Origin: Ruegeria sp. HKCCD4315
GTDB taxonomy: Bacteria > Pseudomonadota > Alphaproteobacteria > Rhodobacterales > Rhodobacteraceae
Direction: 5' to 3'
Length of the DNA: 64,000 nt
Assembly: GCF_013112245.1 (NCBI RefSeq)
Contig: NZ_WVRN01000001.1
Coordinates: forward strand, 413,001-477,000
Shown here: piece by piece, positions 45,414-53,959 of the stretch
Layout: each line of letters begins with the position of its first letter
How positions within the stretch are numbered: the stretch's first letter is position 1
The notes under the pieces: generated by a model
Seen by the model: only the letters and a program-made list of their open reading frames with translations
Database searches by the model: none
What the model was told of the DNA's origin: nothing
Translations under genes and position numbers: made by a program

Positions 45414-47942
45414 TCAGTCGCTGGCGCGTAAAATGCGGGCCGGTCGGGCCGAAAGCGGGCGCAGCGCAAAGGCAAGACCTGCGCAAAGTGTGACGCCGAT
45501 CCCGGCCAGAACAATGCCGAGGGCCGAAGACCAGATGACCGCAAAATCCGTCTCGAATATGTAGGTGGCAACGGCCCAGCCGCCCAGAATGCCGACCAGC
45601 AAGGCAACACAGCCCGCGGCGGCCCCCAGTAAGACAGAGCGCAGGCCAAAACTGCGCAGAATGCGGCCCCGATTGGCCCCGAGGGTTTTCAGGATTGCCG
45701 CTTCGTATCTGCGGGCAGGTTCGCCTGCCGCTGCCGCTCCGATCAAGACCAGAAACCCGGTTAGCAAGGACACACCTGCGCCGTAAGAAGTAGCGGCGGC
45801 GATGCCGGCCAGCAGGCCCGAGACACGGTCGATGGCATCGCGTACGCGAATGGCCGTGATGTTGGGGAACTGGCCGGCGAGATCCCTGAGGATGGCAGCC
45901 TCGGCCTGCTCTTCTGCATAGACAGTGGCGATGAAACTGTGCGGTGCACCGGACAGTGCAGAGGGGTTCATCGACATGATGAATCCCATGCCTGCGGTTG
46001 AAAAATCCACTTCGCGCAGGGATGTCAGTTCTGCCGTAATGTCGCGACCAAGGATATTGACGGTCAGTTGATCGCCAAGTTGCAGGCCCATTTCGGCGGC
46101 CTCTTCAGCGGCAAAGCTGACCTGCGGCGTGCCCGAATAATCCTCGGCCCACCACTCCCCGTCGGTTACATTCGCGTTTGCCGGGGGCTGGGCGGAGTAG
46201 GTAACACCACGGTCGCCTTCCAGCACCCAATGATCACCAGCCACGTCACGGGCAGGGCGGCCGTTGATCTGCGTGATGATCCCGCGCAGCATTGGCGCGC
46301 TTTCGATGCGGCTGACGGCAGGGTCCGAAGTCAGGCGATCGGTAAAGCCGGGCATCTGGTCCTTCTGGATGTCGACGAAGAAATATGAGGGCGCAACGTC
46401 CGGTAAATTGCCAGAGATCGCGTTGCGCAGCGTGCCGTCGATCTGTCCAACGGCGGCTAGAACGGACAAGCCCAGGCCGAGCGACAGAACAACCGAGCCT
46501 GCGCCTTCACGCGGGTCTGAAATGGCGGACAAGGCCCATCGCAGGGCGGGGCGGCCGCGTGCCAGAGGCGCTCCGGCCCGTGCCAGTTTGCGAATGGCGT
46601 AGGCTGAGAGGGTCAGCAAAACCAACGCGCCCACAAGCCCGCCGCTTGTCCAAAGGGTCAATCGGGTGGATCCGCTGAACCAGGCGGCAACGGTGACAAG
46701 CAACACAAGTCCAATTCCTGTGGCGATGACAAAGATCGGGCGTGGGATCGCTCGGGCTGTGCTCAGCGCATCGCGAAACAGGGTTGCGGCCCGCACGTCC
46801 TCGGTTCTGGCCAATGGCCAAAGCGTGAACAGAAATGCGGTGAGCAGCCCATAGATTGCGGCCTCAATCAGTGGTTGCGGATAGAGCGAGAATACTGCCG
46901 GAACCGGTAACTGGCTTTCCAACAGAGGCGCCAGAAGCAGCGGAGCCAGCCCACCCAGCGCCAGGCCGAGCGCAATTCCGATCACAGACAGCACGCCGAT
47001 CTGAAGCATGTAGGTTTGAAAAATCGTCGCGCGATCAGCCCCCAAAGTGCGCAGGGTCGCGACGGTTTCCGTTTTTTGGCTCAGGTACGCGCGCACGGCG
47101 GCAGAAACTCCGATACCACCTACGGCAAGGCCCGACAGTCCAACAAGAACCAGAAACGCGCTGAGGCGACCGACAAACTCGGAAATACCGGGGGCACCGT
47201 TACGCGCATCGCTCCATCGCATTCCCGTGCCGTCGAAGGCTTTGTCAGCTTCGGCGGCGATTTCGGGAAGAGCAATCGTGTCTGGCAGGTTCAATCGGTA
47301 TTTGGTCGAAAACAAAGTACCGGGTTCCAACAACCCGGAGGTCTGTAGCGCCTCGGTTCGAACCAATGTGCGCGGTCCAAGGCCAAACCCATCTGCCGCG
47401 CTGTCGGGTTCGTTCACCAATGCGGCTGTCAGGATAAATTCCTGTGTCCCAAGCTTGAAGCGATCACCGACAGTCAGCCCAAGCCGGTCGATCAGCACTT
47501 GCTCCATAATTGCTCCGGGCAAGCCGGATGTCCCGTTTAGGGCATCATCCAGCGTGATGTCAGGATCCAGTTTGACCGAACCAATCAAGGGGTACGCAGT
47601 GTCGACGGACTTGACCTGGGTAAGTGCGCGCTCCGGTCCGTCGTCACGGGGTACAACAACCATCGAGCGGAAATCGACGATTTCGGACACCTGTTCGGAT
47701 GCTTGCTGCATCCAGGCACGCTCTGCCTCGTCGGCAAAGCGATAGGTGAATTCAAGCTGGGCGTCGCCGCCCAAAAGCGAAGCACCTTCCTGCGCCAATC
47801 CGGTTTGAATGGCTTGCCGTACCGACCCGACGGCTGCGATGGCAGCGACGCCGAGAGCCAGACAGGCCAGAAAGATCCGAAATCCCTGCAAGCCGCCGCG
47901 TAGCTCGCGACGGGCGAGCCGCCCCGCCAGTCGCAGGCTCAT
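45414..47942 (-). CDS. FtsX-like ABC transporter permease (YbbP type)
   Basis: Inner-membrane permease of 842 residues. Its YbbP-type topology is one N-terminal helix, a large periplasmic domain, then helices at about residues 250-420 and 720-830. The FtsX-like region reads LSGLAVGGIGVSAAVRAYLSQKTETVATLRTLGADRATIF; the second copy is YEAAILKTLGANRGRIL. It pairs with the ATPase just upstream (4-base overlap) and the divergent esterase TesA, the same trio as E. coli ybbP-ybbA-tesA. The transported lipid or protein substrate is unknown. Confidence 0.92.
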   Translation of the reverse strand: MSLRLAGRLARRELRGGLQGFRIFLACLALGVAAIAAVGSVRQAIQTGLAQEGASLLGGDAQLEFTYRFADEAERAWMQQASEQVSEIVDFRSMVVVPRDDGPERALTQVKSVDTAYPLIGSVKLDPDITLDDALNGTSGLPGAIMEQVLIDRLGLTVGDRFKLGTQEFILTAALVNEPDSAADGFGLGPRTLVRTEALQTSGLLEPGTLFSTKYRLNLPDTIALPEIAAEADKAFDGTGMRWSDARNGAPGISEFVGRLSAFLVLVGLSGLAVGGIGVSAAVRAYLSQKTETVATLRTLGADRATIFQTYMLQIGVLSVIGIALGLALGGLAPLLLAPLLESQLPVPAVFSLYPQPLIEAAIYGLLTAFLFTLWPLARTEDVRAATLFRDALSTARAIPRPIFVIATGIGLVLLVTVAAWFSGSTRLTLWTSGGLVGALVLLTLSAYAIRKLARAGAPLARGRPALRWALSAISDPREGAGSVVLSLGLGLSVLAAVGQIDGTLRNAISGNLPDVAPSYFFVDIQKDQMPGFTDRLTSDPAVSRIESAPMLRGIITQINGRPARDVAGDHWVLEGDRGVTYSAQPPANANVTDGEWWAEDYSGTPQVSFAAEEAAEMGLQLGDQLTVNILGRDITAELTSLREVDFSTAGMGFIMSMNPSALSGAPHSFIATVYAEEQAEAAILRDLAGQFPNITAIRVRDAIDRVSGLLAGIAAATSYGAGVSLLTGFLVLIGAAAAGEPARRYEAAILKTLGANRGRILRSFGLRSVLLGAAAGCVALLVGILGGWAVATYIFETDFAVIWSSALGIVLAGIGVTLCAGLAFALRPLSARPARILRASD

Positions 47943-48634
47943 TCGGCGGCCTCCTGCAGGGTTTCTTCTGCAATCCGTCCATCGCGTAAACGGACGACAC
48001 GATCACAGCGTTCCGCCAGAGAACGGCTGTGGGTGACAAGAACGAGCGTGGCCTCGTATTTTTGGCGCAGTCCGAACAGCAGATCAACAATCGCGGAGCC
48101 GTTTGTTTCGTCCAAATTCCCGGTCGGTTCGTCCGCCAACAAAATCTTGGGGCGCGGCGCTGAGGCACGGGCAAGTGCCACCCTTTGCTGTTCGCCACCC
48201 GACAATTGCGCCGGGTAATGATTGCGCCGATGCGACAGGCCAACAGCTTCCAGCTCAGCCTCGGCACGGTCGAACGCGTCCTTTTGGCCCGCCAACTCCA
48301 GCGGTGTAGCCACGTTCTCAAGCGCAGTCATGGTCGGGATCAGGTGGAAATTCTGAAACACCACGCCCATGTTGTTGCGGCGAAAGCGGGCCAGAGCATC
48401 TTCGTCCTTGCTGGTTAGGTCCTGATCCAACGCGGTAATCTGCCCACTGGTCGCTTGTTCCAACCCACCCATCAACATCAGCAGTGAAGATTTGCCCGAG
48501 CCGGACGGCCCAATCAGGCCCAGTGTCTCACCCTTGGTCACAGACAACGTGATGTCATGCAGAATATCGACCCGTCCGGCATTGCCATCCAGAGACAAAG
48601 CAGCATTTTGGAGAGTGAGAACGGCAGATGTCAT
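47939..48634 (-). CDS. ABC transporter ATP-binding protein (YbbA/LolD-like)
   Basis: A 231-residue ATPase with Walker A GPSGSGKSSLLMLMGGLE, Q-loop NMGVVFQNFHLIPTMTALENV, signature LSGGEQQRVALARA and Walker B ILLADEPTGNLDE. These are hallmarks of the MacB/LolD/FtsE group. It overlaps the permease gene by 4 bases and is divergent from tesA, so the YbbA assignment rests mostly on neighbours. The tesA leader overlaps its 5' flank. Confidence 0.93.
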   Translation of the reverse strand: MTSAVLTLQNAALSLDGNAGRVDILHDITLSVTKGETLGLIGPSGSGKSSLLMLMGGLEQATSGQITALDQDLTSKDEDALARFRRNNMGVVFQNFHLIPTMTALENVATPLELAGQKDAFDRAEAELEAVGLSHRRNHYPAQLSGGEQQRVALARASAPRPKILLADEPTGNLDETNGSAIVDLLFGLRQKYEATLVLVTHSRSLAERCDRVVRLRDGRIAEETLQEAAE

Positions 48635-48661
48635 AGGTTTACCCGATTAAGGAGCGGTCTT

Positions 48662-49324
48662 TTGGGATATGGAGCGATCACCACATTGCGCAAGGCTTTG
48701 ATGACAGGTCTGTTTATCTTCTGCGGTTTCACGGCCACAGCCGAGCAAGTGGTGATTGCCGCCTTGGGGGATTCGTTGACGCAAGGCTATGGGCTGGTGG
48801 AAGAAGACGGGTTTGTACCTCAGCTTGACCGTTGGCTTGAGGGCCAAGGAGCGGATGTGCAGGTGATCAACGCCGGTGTCTCGGGCGACACAACGGCGGG
48901 TGGGGCCGCGCGGGTGGAATGGACTCTGACACCGGACGTGGATGGAATGATCGTTGCCTTGGGGGGAAATGACCTGCTTCGCGGGATCGATCCTGCCGTA
49001 TCGAGGGCCAATTTGAGCAAAATCCTCGAGGTTGCACGGGCAGGTGATGTCGCCGTTCTGCTTATCGGCATGCAGGCCCCCGGCAACTACGGGGCCGAGT
49101 ACAAGCAGGACTTTGACGCCATGTATCCCGAATTGGCCCAGGACTTTGGAGCATTGTTCGTCAGCAGTTTCTTTGAAGGGCTGACAGCCGACGGCGATCC
49201 CGGCGCAGTGTCGCAGTTCATGCAGGCTGACGGCATTCATCCAAATGCCGACGGGGTCGCCCGGATCGTGGATGCGCTGGGCCCGTCCGTTCTGGAGCTT
49301 GTAGGGCAGGCAGCGGCCCCCTGA
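48662..49324 (+). CDS. tesA: SGNH-hydrolase arylesterase / lysophospholipase TesA-like
   Basis: Exported esterase of 220 residues. SGNH blocks are IAALGDSLTQGYG (Ser), NAGVSGDTTAGG, ALGGNDLLRGI (Asn) and ADGIHPNADG (Asp/His). The start is taken as TTG (48662-48664). AAGGAG is eight bases upstream, and the added residues give a charged n-region (TTLRKALM) before the hydrophobic core GLFIFCGFTATA. Starting at ATG 48701 would leave a signal peptide without charge. Divergent from ybbA. Confidence 0.88.
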   Translation: MGYGAITTLRKALMTGLFIFCGFTATAEQVVIAALGDSLTQGYGLVEEDGFVPQLDRWLEGQGADVQVINAGVSGDTTAGGAARVEWTLTPDVDGMIVALGGNDLLRGIDPAVSRANLSKILEVARAGDVAVLLIGMQAPGNYGAEYKQDFDAMYPELAQDFGALFVSSFFEGLTADGDPGAVSQFMQADGIHPNADGVARIVDALGPSVLELVGQAAAP

Positions 49325-49330
49325 CTTTGA

Positions 49331-49885
49331 TCAGACGACCGTGACCACTGTTCCGATTGGGACACGATTGTATAGGTCAATGACATGTTCGTTCAGCATA
49401 CGGACGCAGCCGTTTGACACTGCATGACCAATGGTTTGCGGCTGCGTTGTGCCATGGATGCGGAAATATGTGTCGACGCCGTTCTGGAATAGATACAGCG
49501 CTCGCGCGCCCAAAGGGTTATCTCCGCCACCGGGTTGGACATAGTCATTGTCCTTGAACTTTGCATAGGCCACCGGGTCGCGTTCGATCATCTCGTCGGT
49601 CGGGCGCCAGGTCGGCCATTCCTTCTTCACGGCGATCGTCGCTGTCCCGGTGAACTCCAATCCCGCCTTGCCGACCCCACAGCCATAGCGGATCGCTTTG
49701 CGAGGCTCAGTCACGTAGTAAAGATAGAACGAGCGGGGGGCGACCAGAAGCTGCCCGGGCACAAATTGCTTTTTGATGCGCACGAATTGCGGCGTCGGAT
49801 CATACTCGACCGCTTTCTTGGCGCTGGCGATTCCCGGCAGCAGGCTGGCAGCTGTTCCGGCCAGAAAAACACGGCGTGTAAACAT
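49331..49885 (-). CDS. L,D-transpeptidase (YkuD domain)
   Basis: A 184-residue exported enzyme with a Tat-like signal (MFTRRVFLAGTAASLLPGIASAKK). The YkuD catalytic block reads FRIHGTTQPQTIGHAVSNGC then VRMLNEHV, with the nucleophile Cys after SNG and the conserved His upstream. It would make 3-3 peptidoglycan crosslinks or attach proteins to the wall. Convergent with tesA, 6 bases apart. Confidence 0.92.
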   Translation of the reverse strand: MFTRRVFLAGTAASLLPGIASAKKAVEYDPTPQFVRIKKQFVPGQLLVAPRSFYLYYVTEPRKAIRYGCGVGKAGLEFTGTATIAVKKEWPTWRPTDEMIERDPVAYAKFKDNDYVQPGGGDNPLGARALYLFQNGVDTYFRIHGTTQPQTIGHAVSNGCVRMLNEHVIDLYNRVPIGTVVTVV

Positions 49886-50015
49886 CGAAAACCCTCATCG
49901 AATGACCAATGAAACTTAAGAACAGTTTCAGTATGATATGATACTTGGTCAATTCTGGGGCAAACATCACGTGGTCGTGATGTGTTCCGGCCGCCACGCA
50001 GGCGAGCAGGAGGGA

Positions 50016-50040
50016 AAGGGTAAGGCCATGCCTTACCCTT
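50016..50040 (-). terminator. Hairpin after the cold-shock gene
   Basis: AAGGGTAAGG (50016-50025) pairs with CCTTACCCTT (50031-50040) across a 5-base loop, 8 bases beyond the csp stop on the minus strand. The following tract is TCCCTCC, only moderately T-rich. Confidence 0.55.
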
Positions 50041-50048
50041 AGACTGGC

Positions 50049-50255
50049 TTAGGCCAGCTGGATGTTGTCGGCGCTTTCACGACCGTCACGACCAGCGCGC
50101 AGTTCATACGTGACCTTCTGGTTGTCGGCCAGACCGGTCAGGCCCGAACGTTCGACAGCCGAGATGTGAACGAAGATGTCTTTGCCGCCATCTTCGGGTG
50201 CGATAAAGCCGTAGCCTTTGGTGGTGTTGAACCATTTTACGGTGCCTGCGGGCAT
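50049..50255 (-). CDS. Cold-shock-domain protein
   Basis: A 68-residue single CSD protein, MPAGTVKWFNTTKGYGFIAPE, with RNP-1 (KGYGFI) and RNP-2 (DIFVHI) RNA-binding motifs. It acts as an RNA chaperone. AGGAGAC precedes the ATG at 50253-50255; the ten upstream in-frame codons are excluded. The 5' region is long and structured, as is usual for csp genes. Confidence 0.96.
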   Translation of the reverse strand: MPAGTVKWFNTTKGYGFIAPEDGGKDIFVHISAVERSGLTGLADNQKVTYELRAGRDGRESADNIQLA

Positions 50256-50717
50256 ATCCGTTGTCTCCTGTTTGGTGCTGCCCACGTGGATGCGGCAGCC
50301 TGGCGTCGTTGTCTGGATCGATAGACTGAGCGCCGTAAAAGGAGACAGTGGGTCGAAATAGAAAAACGTAAGCTCCTTTCATATGGCATTGAGGTGGCCA
50401 TGTGGCAAGGGATGATCGCCTGGATTGAACCTTGGCCCCAGAGCCTATTGCGGTGTTTCAAGGGGTTTTTGATCAAAGGGTTGGACTTGCCGTGCCCGGC
50501 TCATACGACCGGTGGTTATCCCCGTTTCCGAATAAACGCATAACGAGTCTATTGAGAATCGCAGCTTTGCTTGCGGCCCTTTGAGGCACAGGATCAGAGT
50601 CGTCTTGTTAGGACGGTATCCTTTTATCTTATAAGTCTCCATTTCAATTCAATTATTGAGATATTTGAAAAATGACGCTGAAATGCTATAATTAATTACA
50701 GGGCCGTGGGGGCGTTT
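50256..50717. other. 462-base intergenic region: csp 5' flank and promoter of the VPLPA-type gene
   Basis: Divergent intergenic region. The left part is the csp leader, where minus-strand AAAGGAG and CTCCTTT (50373-50379 and 50338-50344) form an inverted repeat with a 28-base loop that could mask SD-like sequence. The right part (about 50590-50705) is clearly AT-rich and holds the promoter at 50665-50692. No convincing gene seen in between. Confidence 0.5.
50665..50692 (+). promoter_or_regulatory. Near-consensus sigma-70 promoter
   Basis: TTGAAA (50665-50670) and a perfect TATAAT (50687-50692) are separated by 16 bases. Transcription would begin about 50699, some 19 bases before the ATG of the VPLPA-type gene. 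Confidence 0.7.
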
Positions 50718-51104
50718 ATGAGAGTTATTTGCACATTGGCGGTTCTGTTCTGGGCCGGAGCATCAGAAGCATTGACCACCTTGGATGGGGCGGAAAGCGT
50801 GAATGTGGATGATGAAGTTAGGTCTGAGCTTCTCTCGGGCTTTGACAGCGAAAGACATCAAGAAGAGTTGGAATGGGAAAACCCCGGTTTGCCCCTGATC
50901 TCTGAACCCTATGACGAAAATCGGTATTTTGAAGAGCTGGAATTGTTGGGGGAACGTACAGATCAAGAGGGTGGCATGACGGAAGGCACTTTGGCGCAGG
51001 CGAACCTTTCGGCTGTTCCGATACCAGCCAGTTGGTTGCTGCTGGTCGGCGCTTTGGCCGGGCTGTTTGGTCTGGGCAAACTTCGCGGAAACCGGTCAGC
51101 TTAA
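50718..51104 (+). CDS. Secreted protein with VPLPA-CTERM-like sorting tail
   Basis: A 128-residue protein. The signal peptide is MRVICTLAVLFWAGASEALT. A short acidic body follows (SERHQEELEWENPG; ENRYFEELELLGE). The C-terminus reads SAVPIPASWLLLVGALAGL then FGLGKLRGNRSA: a VPxPA motif, a hydrophobic helix and a basic end. That is the layout of VPLPA-CTERM signals of Rhodobacterales, processed by exosortase-type enzymes. No exosortase is in the window. GGGGG lies upstream of the ATG; a GTG four codons earlier is possible. The body has no recognised domain. Confidence 0.72.
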   Translation: MRVICTLAVLFWAGASEALTTLDGAESVNVDDEVRSELLSGFDSERHQEELEWENPGLPLISEPYDENRYFEELELLGERTDQEGGMTEGTLAQANLSAVPIPASWLLLVGALAGLFGLGKLRGNRSA

Positions 51105-51302
51105 GGGCTGCAACTGCGATCATCCATTAGAGTTTTGACTGGGGCGCCGGAGTTTGGTTGCTCGGAGGGGTCTTAATGCATTTAAATTTGGCTGGATGGC
51201 ATCCAACCGATTGGCCTTGTTCGTCGATACATCGCGATATTCGCGCGAGTAGAGTTGATCCGGAGTGGCGCGATTGTGGGACGGAAGGGGCGTTCGGGGA
51301 AC

Positions 51303-51382
51303 CGTAGGATGGGTGATTTCACCCATCATTTGATGAGGTAGATTGGGATTGAGGCGCGATGGGTGCAAGCACCCATCCTACG
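51303..51382. repeat. REP-like nested palindromic element
   Basis: Two near-identical 25-base units in opposite orientation. CGTAGGATGGGTG-ATTT-CACCCATC (51303-51327) and GATGGGTG-CAAG-CACCCATCCTACG (51358-51382) are separated by 30 bases. Each is itself an 8-bp stem with a 4-base loop, and together they can form a larger cruciform. This resembles REP/BIME elements mobilised by RAYT transposases. The flanking region 51105-51302 has no gene seen. Confidence 0.75.
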
Positions 51383-51386
51383 CTTG

Positions 51387-52145
51387 CTACCAAATAGGTG
51401 CTTCGGACAGTCTCGACCTTTGAACATCGGCTTTCATGCCGTTTCGGTTCACGAGTGAAGCAACGACTTCCAAGAACCATTTAGGGCTTTCAGGATGTAC
51501 CAAGACGCTTTCTACAAGCTCGTTCAGATCAACCGTAACTTGCACACCATAGTCGACCTCATTAATTCTGTCGCTGTTCGGGGTTTTCCCAAAACTCGGG
51601 AAAACTACCCTCACCTCATTCTCGTGTCGAAAGCTCATCCTTTTGTGCATCACAGGCCATAGTGTGTTGTTAAACGGGATGACGACATTTTCGTAGTCAG
51701 CATATATCACACCTCCCAAAAAAATCTCTTCAGGCAGAGCGGCAGCCAATTTTTCGTACGTAGTTTGGATGGCGAGGCCTTGATTTAAGAGTGAGTACAG
51801 CCTCCACATTGCGGCTGATTCATGGTCATTCAAATGCCAGCAACTAACGAAATTCTCTTTTGGAAATTGTTTGAATGCATTTCGAATTTGCTGTTCGGGT
51901 GTTCCGTTTGGAAAGCTCTTGTCTTCTGCCTCAGAAATGATCTGTTCCGAAACAGTCGCGATTGCAGCGATAGTGGCGCTGGTCAAAGATCCTTCAAAAT
52001 TGTCCCCAAGTTTGTCCGCGCGAGTAAAGAACATCGCTCTTGTTGTAAGAAGCGACACAAACTTGGCCAGGTCCATGTACCTCCAAACCCGACTACGTGG
52101 GTTTGGAGGTTGCCTAAAGCAATCATGCTCAAGTTTGGCAGGCAT
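51387..52145 (-). CDS. DUF2971 family protein
   Basis: A 252-residue soluble protein. RVWRYMDLAKFVSLLTTRAM, FFTRADKLGDNFEGS, and especially FVSCWHLNDHESAAMWRLYS followed by GLAIQTTYEKLAAAL, are hallmarks of DUF2971, whose function is unknown. Members are scattered in genomes and often occur in accessory or defence-rich regions. The DNA looks AT-richer than the flanking ettA gene, and a REP-like element sits 4 bases after the stop, hinting at acquisition. It begins 8 bases after the ettA stop on the same strand, with AGGA as a ribosome-binding site. Confidence 0.78.
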   Translation of the reverse strand: MPAKLEHDCFRQPPNPRSRVWRYMDLAKFVSLLTTRAMFFTRADKLGDNFEGSLTSATIAAIATVSEQIISEAEDKSFPNGTPEQQIRNAFKQFPKENFVSCWHLNDHESAAMWRLYSLLNQGLAIQTTYEKLAAALPEEIFLGGVIYADYENVVIPFNNTLWPVMHKRMSFRHENEVRVVFPSFGKTPNSDRINEVDYGVQVTVDLNELVESVLVHPESPKWFLEVVASLVNRNGMKADVQRSRLSEAPIW

Positions 52146-52153
52146 TTGCCATC

Positions 52154-53821
52154 CTACCGCGCAAACTTCTTATGCTTCAACCGCTTGGGCTCCAGCGCGT
52201 CCGGTCCCAACCGGCGCTTTTTGTCCTCTTCATAGTCCTCGAAGTTGCCCTCGAACCATTCCACATGTGCGTCACCCTCAAACGCCAGAATATGCGTACA
52301 AATCCGGTCGAGGAAGAAGCGGTCGTGCGAAATCACAACGGCGCAGCCGGCGAAATCGACCAACGCGTCTTCCAGCGCGCGCAGGGTTTCGACGTCCAGA
52401 TCGTTGGTCGGTTCGTCGAGCAGCAGGACGTTGCCGCCCTCTTTCAGCAGGCGGGCCATGTGGACGCGGTTGCGTTCACCGCCTGACAGCAGAGAGACCT
52501 TTTTCTGCTGATCGCCGCCTTTGAAGTTGAAGGACGAGCAATAGGCGCGGGAGTTGACCTGCGCGTCACCCAGCTGAATGATCTCGGCGCCACCGGTGAT
52601 CGCCTCCCACACAGTGTCGTTGTCTTTCAGGTCGTCGCGCGATTGGTCGACATAAGACAGCTCGACCGTGTCGCCCAGTGTGATGGTGCCGCTGTCGGGC
52701 TGTTCCTGACCGGTGAGCATCTTGAAGAGCGTCGATTTACCCGCGCCGTTGGGGCCGATGACGCCGACAATGCCGCCGGGGGGCAGGGCGAAATCCAGCC
52801 CTTCGATCAGTTGCTTGTCGCCCATGTGTTTCGAGAGACCCTCGACCTCGATCACCTTGCCACCAAGGCGCTGGCCGTTGGGGATGACGATCTGGGCGCG
52901 GGTCAGCTTTTCGCGTTCGGACTGCTCGGCGAGTTCGTTATAGGCGTTAATCCGGGCCTTGGATTTGGCCTGACGGGCCTTTTGACCCTGACGCATCCAC
53001 TCCAGTTCGCGCTGCAGGGTCTTCTGCTTGGACTTGTCCTCGCGGGCTTCCTGCTCCAGCCGTTTGGCTTTTTGTTCCAGCCATGCGGAATAGTTGCCCT
53101 CGTAAGGAATACCCCGGCCACGGTCGAGTTCCAGAATCCAGCCGGTGATGTCATCCAGGAAATACCTGTCGTGGGTGACGATCAGGATGGTGCCCTTGTA
53201 GTCGATCAGGTGCTGTTGCAACCACGCGATAGTCTCGGCGTCCAGGTGGTTGGTCGGTTCGTCCAAGAGCAGCATGTCGGGCGCTTCGAGCAGCAGTTTG
53301 CAGAGCGCCACGCGGCGTTTCTCACCACCCGAGAGGTTGGCGATATTGGCATCGTCCGGCGGGCAGCGCAGTGCCTCCATCGAGACGTCGATCTGGCTGT
53401 CGAGGTCCCACAGGTTTTCCGCGTCGATCGCGTCCTGCAGGGTGGTCATCTCCTCCATCAGCTCGTCCGAATAATTCTCGGCGATCTCCATGGCGATTTC
53501 GTTGAAGCGGTCGACCTTGGCCTTTTTCGCGGCGACGCCCAGCATGACGTTTTCGCGGACGGTCAGCGATTCATCCAACTGCGGTTCCTGCGGCAGATAG
53601 CCGACCTTGGCACCCTCAGCCGCCCAAGCCTCACCAGTGAAATCGGTATCGAGGCCGGCCATGATCTTCATCAGCGTCGATTTACCCGCGCCGTTGACGC
53701 CGACGACACCGATTTTCACGCCGGGCAGAAAGCTCAGGTGGATGTTTTCAAAGCACTTCTTGCCACCGGGATAGGTCTTGGAGACACCCTGCATGTGGTA
53801 GACATATTGATAGGCGGCCAT
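52154..53821 (-). CDS. ettA: ABC-F translation factor EttA
   Basis: Energy-dependent translational throttle protein of 555 residues, acting at the ribosomal E site. Two ABC domains are joined by a basic linker. NBD1 has [16 protein letters not shown] and LSGGEKRRVALCKLL; NBD2 has [16 protein letters not shown] and LSGGERNRVHMARLL. The arm region is intact (WLQQHLIDYKGTILIVTHDRYFLDDI). AGAGGA precedes the ATG. No transmembrane domain, as expected for ABC-F. Confidence 0.95.
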   Translation of the reverse strand: MAAYQYVYHMQGVSKTYPGGKKCFENIHLSFLPGVKIGVVGVNGAGKSTLMKIMAGLDTDFTGEAWAAEGAKVGYLPQEPQLDESLTVRENVMLGVAAKKAKVDRFNEIAMEIAENYSDELMEEMTTLQDAIDAENLWDLDSQIDVSMEALRCPPDDANIANLSGGEKRRVALCKLLLEAPDMLLLDEPTNHLDAETIAWLQQHLIDYKGTILIVTHDRYFLDDITGWILELDRGRGIPYEGNYSAWLEQKAKRLEQEAREDKSKQKTLQRELEWMRQGQKARQAKSKARINAYNELAEQSEREKLTRAQIVIPNGQRLGGKVIEVEGLSKHMGDKQLIEGLDFALPPGGIVGVIGPNGAGKSTLFKMLTGQEQPDSGTITLGDTVELSYVDQSRDDLKDNDTVWEAITGGAEIIQLGDAQVNSRAYCSSFNFKGGDQQKKVSLLSGGERNRVHMARLLKEGGNVLLLDEPTNDLDVETLRALEDALVDFAGCAVVISHDRFFLDRICTHILAFEGDAHVEWFEGNFEDYEEDKKRRLGPDALEPKRLKHKKFAR

Positions 53822-53959
53822 GTCGCGTCCTCTGGGTCGGGGAAATTGAGTTGAAACGTTGGATATCCGAGGTGGGCGTGCTGGGCAAGCTGGTGGTTTT
53901 GTGAATTTCGATTAGTGCCGGTTTCACCTAAACAGGCTTGATCATACAAGGGGTATAGA

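Noticed and set aside
50445..50642. 65-codon frame in the csp upstream region
   Set aside because: No ribosome-binding site, no motif, and it crosses promoter-like AT-rich sequence.
52643..53854. 403-codon open frame on the plus strand
   Set aside because: Antisense shadow of ettA, no motif.
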